Source: Mytilus trossulus (taxonomy: Eukaryota > Mollusca > Bivalvia > Mytilida > Mytilidae). Taken from it: a stretch of 64,000 nucleotides of DNA. How positions within the stretch are numbered: the stretch's first letter is position 1; each line of letters opens with the position of its first letter. Under the pieces are notes generated by a model, which searched no databases, was not told where the DNA came from, and saw only the letters and a program-made list of their open reading frames with translations. The position numbers and the translations under genes are program-made. This document shows, piece by piece, positions 14,701-23,700 of the stretch. The stretch covers positions 4,588,001 through 4,652,000 of the forward strand of contig NW_026963295.1 in assembly GCF_036588685.1 (NCBI RefSeq). Reading direction: 5' to 3'.

Positions 14701-17700
14701 GTATACACTTATATCGTGAGAACAGGAAAGAAAGTTCTCGCTTAAAGAGTTGGAATACATTTTATATGTTGTAGAAATAGGTAACAATATTTAATTATTG
14801 TACCAAAATTTATTCAAGTAGTCAATTTTTTGTGATAATTTAATATACTATCAAACTCATTGAATATCTTTTCATTCGTTTATGAGCATTATTATTAATC
14901 AAGTATTATTTTACATTGAAACTGATGTTTAAATATGAACTCTGAAAGAGTTGAAGATGGTACAAAATAGCTAAATCAATTTGTGGGTAAGGTTCTTCTG
15001 ACGTCGGACTCGGACTTCAATTGAAAAGAATTTTAATGTGCGTATTGTTATGCGTTTACTTTTCTACATTGGCTAGAGGTATAGGGGGAGGGTTGAGATC
15101 TCATAAACTTGTTTAACCCAGCCGCAATTTTGCACCTGTCCCAAGTCAGGAGCATCTGGTCTTTGTTAGTCTTGTATGATTTTTAATTTTAGTTTCTTGT
15201 GTATAATTCGGAGTTTAGTATGACGTCCATTATCACTGTACTAGTATACATATGTTTAAGGGGCCAGCTGAAGGACGCCTACGGGTGCGGGAATTTCTCG
15301 CTACATTGAAGACCCATTGGTGGCATTCGGCTGTTGTCTGCTCTATGGTCGGGTTGTTGTCGCTTTGACACATTCCCCAATTCCTTTCTCAATTTTATTT
15401 GCATGAACATACTATTCCAATTAATACATGATTTTAGTCGAAGGAATAGGGTGTGCACCTTCAGTGAAAATTTTAACATGTATTGAGAAAGTGTTGACGT
15501 GATATAAAAAAACAAAATGTAGTACTTTACCTATAGAGCGAGTCATTACTTTAACGTGCACGAAAATAAGTTACACAGAAAAATGTAAGCTGTATCAACC
15601 TAATAATATTTTTAGACAACAAGTCATCCACCCTTTGCGCATAGATATAAGTTGTACCAATAGTAAAATAGATAGATATCTAACAACTGAAAATGTAATA
15701 TTTTTAGTTTTTCCTTTACATTGTATTTTATTATTCAATGTGTTTTTTTTGGATTTTGCAGTTACCAATAGTTCACATGAAACTAAACATCAAAGTCAAA
15801 CAATTGAATATGCGTCAACATCGACTTCTACCACTTCAAAATCTCTAAGTGTGTCAACAAAAGAATCTCAGTATCAAGAAAGCAAAACTGGATATGAAAT
15901 TACGACACAATCGAACTTTCAACAGCAAACAAGTGATGTTTCTTCTCATTCAAGTCCAGACAATGTTGAAAACAATCCATCAGTTAGTACAGCCTCAACA
16001 CAATCTAGCCTAGAAGGGAAGTCAAAACCAACACGATTAAATATTACATCTGGCTATACAACTACAAATAAGATTAAGGCACAATCTAATTTGCATCAGC
16101 AGACAAGTGATGTGTCATCTCATTCAAGTCTAGATAACATTATCAATGTTCAGGTAGCTACAACATCCTCGGTACACACTAGCGCCAAAAATAAATTCGA
16201 GACAATAAGCCGACATATAAAGCCTTCGTATACCAGGAATAATCCAAGTGTCCTTAAAGACGGGGAAATGTTAGAAAGCACAACTGGTGTGTCAGAGACA
16301 CTGTCAGATAGTCACCATAGAATAGGTACAGATATAACATAATTTGAGTTAAAGTATCAAAAGAGAAATAACTATAACTAGTTTTTGACAGTCCGCACTT
16401 TGCACCATAATCACTACTCAAAATAGAGCGTTTAATCTGTTCTTATTTTTTTCTTATTTTTTTCTCTTTTTAGTTAATTCCTGTACAAAAACTTTGACTT
16501 CGCCATATTGTTTACATTATAAAATATAGATATATATACTCATTAAAGACACTAGGAGTAAAATTGTGTAATCCAGGATTGCTTTACACCCACAAAAGAC
16601 TCATCAGTGACGCTGAAATTAATCAAACACGTGAATAGACCAAATAAAGTCAACAATTGAAAAGTTATAGGAACCTACAATTCCGAAAAGTTGTGAGAAA
16701 CACGACTAAAGTAATATATTCCTGGGTTAAAAATCCTTAGTATTTCAAATATAATTATTGAAATACCAATGATAAAACATGTCAACACAGAACTGTTAAC
16801 TACTAGGGAGCTAATTGAATTGGTGAGTAATACCAGGGTTTTTTTTGTTTGTTATACACTACTTCAAATTGTCTACTTATCTTAATAGGCGAGTGACATT
16901 TTCAGAAAAGACGTCTAGTTAACGACTTTAATGCACCCACCTAACACACGGCTGAATTTTTAACAAGTGATAGATGAATATCTGAACTTCATTTTTTGCC
17001 CGGTCGTAAAAAAAATCGTACGGTGCAATTTTTGTAAAAATTGAATTAAAATCGAGAAATCTTTTCAAAATTAAAAGTTACCACCTGTATTTCAACGTAA
17101 ATTAATTGCTTTAAACTTCTCATTTTTATAACTGAAATGCATTGATTTTGAGCGCATTGCATATTTAAGTATTATCAAATAGTTTTTAAAAAATAATATT
17201 GCGTTTTTTTGCATAAAAAAAATCATTTTTGAAACAATTTTGTCATTATTTCAAAAACCGACCACTTCTTTTCTTTTTCTTTCGGTCGTTTTTTCTTATT
17301 TGATCTTATTTTAAAGTTGAATCATATCTATTAATTATTCCAAGTTCATAACTAATTTGATACATATTGTTTTAACTGTATTTTTCTGTATTTTTTGCAT
17401 TTTTACGCACTCATCAATATTCACCCGCAATTACGGAATTCATTTTGTCCGTTTTCATTTCTTTACCTGTATATTATAATCATTTATTCGTGAAGAAGGA
17501 GCATGTCAATTTGACAAAACTCACAAGACGAATTGAAATATAAATTTCTTAAATTGATTGAATAAAGGATGTAAACTCAATGAATTTATTACATTAATAA
17601 AGATAGTGTTTTATAGGGGTATTTGATAAGTATTAGTTTGAAAGTTATTGTGACACAGTAATAGAAAAATAATTAACGGGAACAACTCTAGTATTTTCCG

Positions 17701-20700
17701 GACAATGTCAAACTTGACGTGTAGTCCTGTTAAACTAACCCCTCCTGCAGCTAAAAAAGGCAGACTGTCCATTGACTGGCAACGATGTATCGTTTGTCAA
17801 GTATTTACGACAGAGCGGCTATGTTTTCCAGCTGCGAAGGGAAAAACAACTTTTCTTTCTGCCGTAAATAAACGGAAGGACACCGTTTATAGGAGACTTG
17901 TTGATGAATACAAAACGGTCGAGGAAGCACCACTTGATAGAATAAAATATCATAAAAGCTGTTATAAAGCTTTTACAAGTAAACAAAATTTGACCACATT
18001 TGCAGACAATAATTTAACAGGACAATCTACATCTTCCTGTACAAAAATACCCTTGTGCAAAGATGATACTCAGTCTACCATATTGACACGATCTAGATTG
18101 CCTGAGATAGATTGGATGGTTTGCATATTTTGTAAATACAAATCGTTTAGGCAAGATAAAAAATTACGCAAGATATCATCGGCCGAAAGAATCCAATGCA
18201 TTATGCGTACTGCAAAAAATATATCCGACAGTGAAATGGTTTTGAAAATAAGATCAGAGATGTTTGCTCTAAATGCTTTATACCACTCAGCTTGCATCAC
18301 AAAATATTTGTTGAGAAATCCGGTTAAATTTGAAATTGAAGAACCTTTAAAGTCAGAGCATGAAAGTGCCTTTGCTGAATTTGTTTCAACAATCCAGGAA
18401 GATTTGCTTGTGTATAAGAAGGTATTCTACATGAACGGTTTACTAGAACTATTTACTCCCTTTCTTCCCCAAAATTTGCGGGAAAGTTACACAACGTATA
18501 GGCTTCAACAAAAATTGGAAAAACACTTTGGAAATACTATTGTCATACAGTGTCAACAAGGACAAGGCATGTCCAATATTGTTTACAGTAGCTCAATTTC
18601 TCTGTCTGAAGCCATCAGTACAACTAACCGTCTTAAAGCCGACATGAAACCTCTTAGAACTCATGATTTATGTACGGTTTCAACTCCTGATTGTGACGAA
18701 GATTTGATATTACACAAAGCTGCTGGTATATTGCGTAAGCATATTGGCGATGTTGTAATCCAAAGTGATGCATATCCGTCACCTGCAGATACTTCTCTAA
18801 GTCAGTCTCAGAAAATTATGCCAACTATTTTAAAAACATTCATATGCTGGCTAATAGATGGAGATTCCTATGAAACGGTAAATAAAGACAATGACCTACC
18901 AACGGAAAAATTGAGAAAATGTTTGGCCTTAGCAGAAACAATAGTTTCAATCAGTAGAAATTCATTCACGCCTTTCAATCTTGGCTTAGCATTACAAATG
19001 CATCATGTATATGGTTCTAAAAGTCTGATCGAAACTTTGCATAGTCATGGATTTTGTGCTTCTTACAACGAGCTGAGACGATTTCTTACTAGCTTAGCCG
19101 ATCATGAGATCGAAAAGATTGAGAATGGCACATATGTTCCTCAAGGTATTTTTGCATCTCCTGGGGATGTAACCCTCATTCAAGAAGGAGCAGACAATGT
19201 TGACATCAATACCGAAACAATCGATGGTAAAGATACGTTCCACTCTATGGCTAGGGCGGTCTTTCAGGTTCAGTCTCTGTCTCATACCAACGAAGCTGTG
19301 AATCAAATGAAGATCAGACGTAATCAATTGTGTTCCCTTCCAGTGACAGAGACTACAGCTGCTCTAATCAGTTGTCTACAGTACGACAAACCAAAAGAAC
19401 GGATGGAACCTGTACGTCACGAAGATGCTTATTGAAAAATAAAAAAATGTGATGACCGAGGTGCGGAAACATCCGACATAGCTTGGGTATTTTTAAGGCT
19501 TCTGTCAAGACAGACTGTTGACTTTCCAATTAGGAACCATTTGCCTACTGGAGGCAAACAAATTATTCCTTTTTGGACAGGCTATCATCGTAAAACATCT
19601 GTGTACTGTAGATCATTCAGTATAGTATCATATGCACCGATCGTCGACTCAAAACCAAGCGATATGGCTACTGTATATACTACAATGAAAAGGTGTGTTG
19701 ATATGTGTATGAAAGCCGGCCAGCAGTATTCTGTTCAGACCTTTGACCAGCAGTTGTATGCTATTGCACAGCAGATCAAATGGTCCAGGCCTCTTGAATT
19801 CCAGAGTCATATCATTCGTTTAGGAGGGTTTCACACCTTAGCATGCTTTATTGCTTCTATTGGGAAACTCTGGGGTGATGGGGGTCTGTCAGATCTACTA
19901 GTTGATTCTGGAGTATACGCTGGGTGTACATATGAACAGATGCTTTCTGGAAAACAATTTAACAGAGCAGTCAGAGCTTTAACTCTTACATATGAGGCAA
20001 TGATGTCGCTATGGGTATCCTCTTTTTTTGATTGGTGTAGGACCACAAATCGTTTAATCAACTTACCAGAAACTATTTGGGACGCCCTTTTCCGGTGCTA
20101 TGATATATTTGCTGGTGATATGTCCTCATGGAATCAAGATATAGCCACCCTTACCTCTTTAGTTGACATGCATTTAGTGCCTCTAATGAAAGAATTTCAG
20201 GAATGGAGCTGTGCTGTGTCCCCTACAGTCAGGTTTTGGGACATGTTCCTGAATTCTGTGAGTATTTTGCTACAAAACATTCGAGCAGAAAGAAATGGTA
20301 TATGGCCACTTCATTTGAGTTCCATCCGTGCTATGCTCCCATTATTTTTTGTGACCAACAGGAATAATTATTCAAGATGGACTCCTGTATACCTTCTTGA
20401 TATGATCAATCTCCCCGCTGAAGTTGAAGCACGCTTTAATGACGGATTTTTTGCTGTTCGTCAAAAAGCTGGTTCTTTCAATGGAGTCTGGAGTGATATG
20501 GCCACCGAAAAAAGCATTATTAAAGACAGTAAAGGGAACGGTGGTATTGTTGGTCTGACCAGAAAAAAATCTGCACTGATAAGATGGAATGTAACACGAT
20601 ACATAGTAGGCCACTTCAGTGCTTCAATGAAATTGAGATCAGGTTTGGTTACTGCTGATGATAACATGCATGACGAAAGCAGACCTGCATCTATGAAACG

Positions 20701-23700
20701 GGATGAACAGCAAGTCATCGACTTAATAAGTCACTTACACGAAACAATGGTGAATCCATTTGACATTCAACAGCATCCTCCTGAGTTAGTCAATATTTCA
20801 ACTGGTCTTAAAGCTTCAAAGGAAGTCCAAGAATCACTTTTGAATGCAGTTGACACGGGTACTTAAATGTCCAAAAAGTTCATTGATTCTGCCTTGTCTG
20901 AAGGAATGTCTAGAAGCTTCTATGGGCCCATTCAACGCTCTAATATAAAGACGTTTTCAGATATGAACAAAAAAAACAAAGTTAAAATGCAGATCAGGTG
21001 AGACAGTTCAAGGTAACATCAACCCAGAGCTCATATTTCGTCGTGCCCTAGCACTGACGAAATGCAGAGATGATGTTACCGTTGAAAAATTGCTCTCTTT
21101 CCCTATTGGACCCATACCCACTTCTCTTTTTCATGACGATGGAACGATGCGAAAATGTGTTAAATCTGATCTTGCACATGAGCTCGAACGCGAAATTTGT
21201 CCATCTTTTAATCTTCCAGCATTTGACCCATCACTCACGGTTTTGATTAGGGATGGCATGGCTATTATTCAATCGTTAGATGTGAAAAGGTTTTCTAGTT
21301 TTGGTAATTTGCTTAATTTCTATTTGAAGCAGCTGTCAACTCTCTTTCAGTCGGCATCAACAATTGTAGATGTGTTTGATAGGTATGACATACCAGACTC
21401 TATCAAATCGGCTGAAAGGGAACGTCGGTCTCAAGCAGCTGGTGGACACAGGGTCTATCATGTAAATGAAGGAAGCAGTATCCCCGACTGGAAAAAATTT
21501 CTGGCAAACAAAAGAAATAAACAAGCTTTGGTCTGCTTCATCGGGGAATTTATTTCAAAATCTTATTGTGCAAGTAACAAACTGCCTGTCGGACAAACAT
21601 TATTTCTTGCAGGCACTTTCCCAAATCCAGAAATCGTAAAAAAAATAACTAACGATCAAATAACTGACTGTACCAGCTTATTTAGCACACAAGAGGAAGC
21701 CGACACAAGACTAGTTTTACATGCCCTTCATGCTGACGAACACTTTAAGATGTGTAATGTAAGAGGGAGAACGATTGTTAAATGTTCTGACACTGATGTT
21801 TTAGTTCTCGCTGTGCATTACTTCCCTCGGATGCTTAACACGGATCAGCTATGGCTATACATGGGTGCTGTCACTAGTGGTAAGGATGGTAGGCGATACA
21901 TCCCAGTGCATGACCTGTGCAGTTCCCTTACAAACATTACCCGTGAAATACTACCAGCAGCTCATGCTCTTACTGGTTGTGACACCACATCAAGTCTATT
22001 TGGCATTGGGAAAAAGTCTGTGTTTAAGCTTTTAAAGTCGTCATCTGCAGAACTGGCGGGTCTATCACAGCTGGGTAACTCAGATATCGATACCTCCATC
22101 TGTGTTGCCAGAAAACTTGTATCTACATTGTATGATCCAAAAGGCAAATATAAGTCAAGTCACCATGATTTGAACAAGTTACGTGTTAGACTTGCAACTA
22201 GCAAAGACTGCTCTCTTGTTCGCCTTCCACCAAGCGAAGCTTCATTTAAACAACATGTTCGAAGAGCCAGCATTCAAACAAAGATATGGATGACATCACA
22301 TCAGGCAAAGCCACCAATAGGTTCACCCTATGAATACGGTTGGAAAAAAAGTTGCAATGGTCCAACCCCAATTCTGTTCACTGGACTAATGTCATCAGAC
22401 TTTCTTCAGGATTTAATTTGTTCTTGCAAAGGAAAAAAAATTTGCAGTAGAGAATGTGTTTGTGTTGAACAAAACCTTTGTTGTACAGAACTATGTCCTT
22501 GTCAGGGAAGCGATCTCTGCTGTAATATATTGACAAGCCAACAGAGCCCTGACGATGACGAAGAAGAGGAAGTTCTTCAGACTTGATTTAAATTCTAAAA
22601 AATGAGTTTTAATGTAAATATATCGCGAGATGAAATGTCGCATTTTGTAATTATATTTTTTACAATGTGTTCCAAGAGATGGACATGAACACTTTTAAGA
22701 TAAAAAAAAACAACTTTGGTGTACCCTAAAATTATTTTACAAATAGAAAAATATAAAAAGAAATTAAAAAAATAACCTGCCAGACGGTCTCCGACCTTGA
22801 CGTGGTTGGTAGGCTTTACACAAACAGGATGCCCTATTTATAGTTGAAGCGACAAAGACGTCTACTTTTGACACCATTGTATTTAGTTTATTATCTCACT
22901 TTTATACTTGTATCTTTGAACAAACATCATTATTGCGCACGCTAGAACAAACATTGCAACATAAAATAGTATTTTTAATGCCAAATTCATTCGTATTTAT
23001 TCATATCTTGCCAAAAGAATCGTATTCTGATATCAGAGTAGAAACCTCAAAATGACGTCAATTACCGTTCTTGCATACAGCGTATGTTTTTTTTAATCGG
23101 ACAAACAACATTATTATGTTGTATAAAGTAAAATAAAATATATTTCGTAGCACTGCTGATTCAAATTAATTCATTAATCTAAAATTATGTGAACTTCGAT
23201 AATTTTCGCGTCTGACCTTTGACCCGGATTTAAAAAAATATGCACCATATTTCACTTTTACGACCGGGTGAAATGCATTCTACACATTTTCCCCTTTCCA
23301 AAGATATATAATTTAGCCGTGTGTTAGATAGGTGCATTAAAAATATTTTTTAGGTCTGAATGTCACTCGCCTATAATACTTAATCTATCCTTTTAGTTAT
23401 TTGTTAACAATGTTTAAAAAACGTGTCACTGTTTCAGGTGTAATTATTGGTGCATTGTCGGCGGCCGTTGTTATCATGGTAGCTGTTGTCCTGGTTGTTA
23501 TTTGTCGGTTGAGGTTTGTATTCTTTTTGTCGTTGTAAGAGAGATATTTTGAATAAATGGACAGCTAGTAAAAAATCTATTTTCTTCTGATGTAATTTTA
23601 AAAGATACATACACGATTTGGCAATTTGGGTTCTATTATCATTAACTATTTTTTAATCAAAACAAATTGATTAACTACATTTCGAATTTTGATTTCTAGA

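Larger units (their letters stand above)
16886..23373 (+). mobile_element. Academ-like DNA transposon in intron 8
   Basis: Ends are inverted repeats starting TAGGCGAGTGACATT. A second matched block (TTTAATGCACC ... CTAACACACGGCT) and a third (CCCGGTCGTAAAA ... GGTGCA) extend the similarity to about 150 bp on each side. Direct TAA flanks (16883-16885 and 23374-23376) fit a 3-bp target duplication. Inside is one broken long coding region with N-terminal C2HC fingers, a central DNxDxNxxTxxGxxTFHxM motif and a C-terminal XPG/FEN1-like nuclease domain. The Academ superfamily is known for 3-4-bp target duplications and an XPG nuclease domain, which is why I choose it. Harbinger also gives 3-bp TWA duplications but has no XPG domain. 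Same orientation as the host gene. Confidence 0.75.

Noticed and set aside
17705-22586. Three separate genes in an operon-like order
   Set aside because: The first two parts are in the same frame separated by one stop, and the third is one base out of frame with continuous similarity; this is one broken gene.
16886-23373. PIF/Harbinger assignment based on the TAA target duplication
   Set aside because: The encoded protein has an XPG-like nuclease and lacks the Harbinger transposase/Myb pair; Academ fits better.
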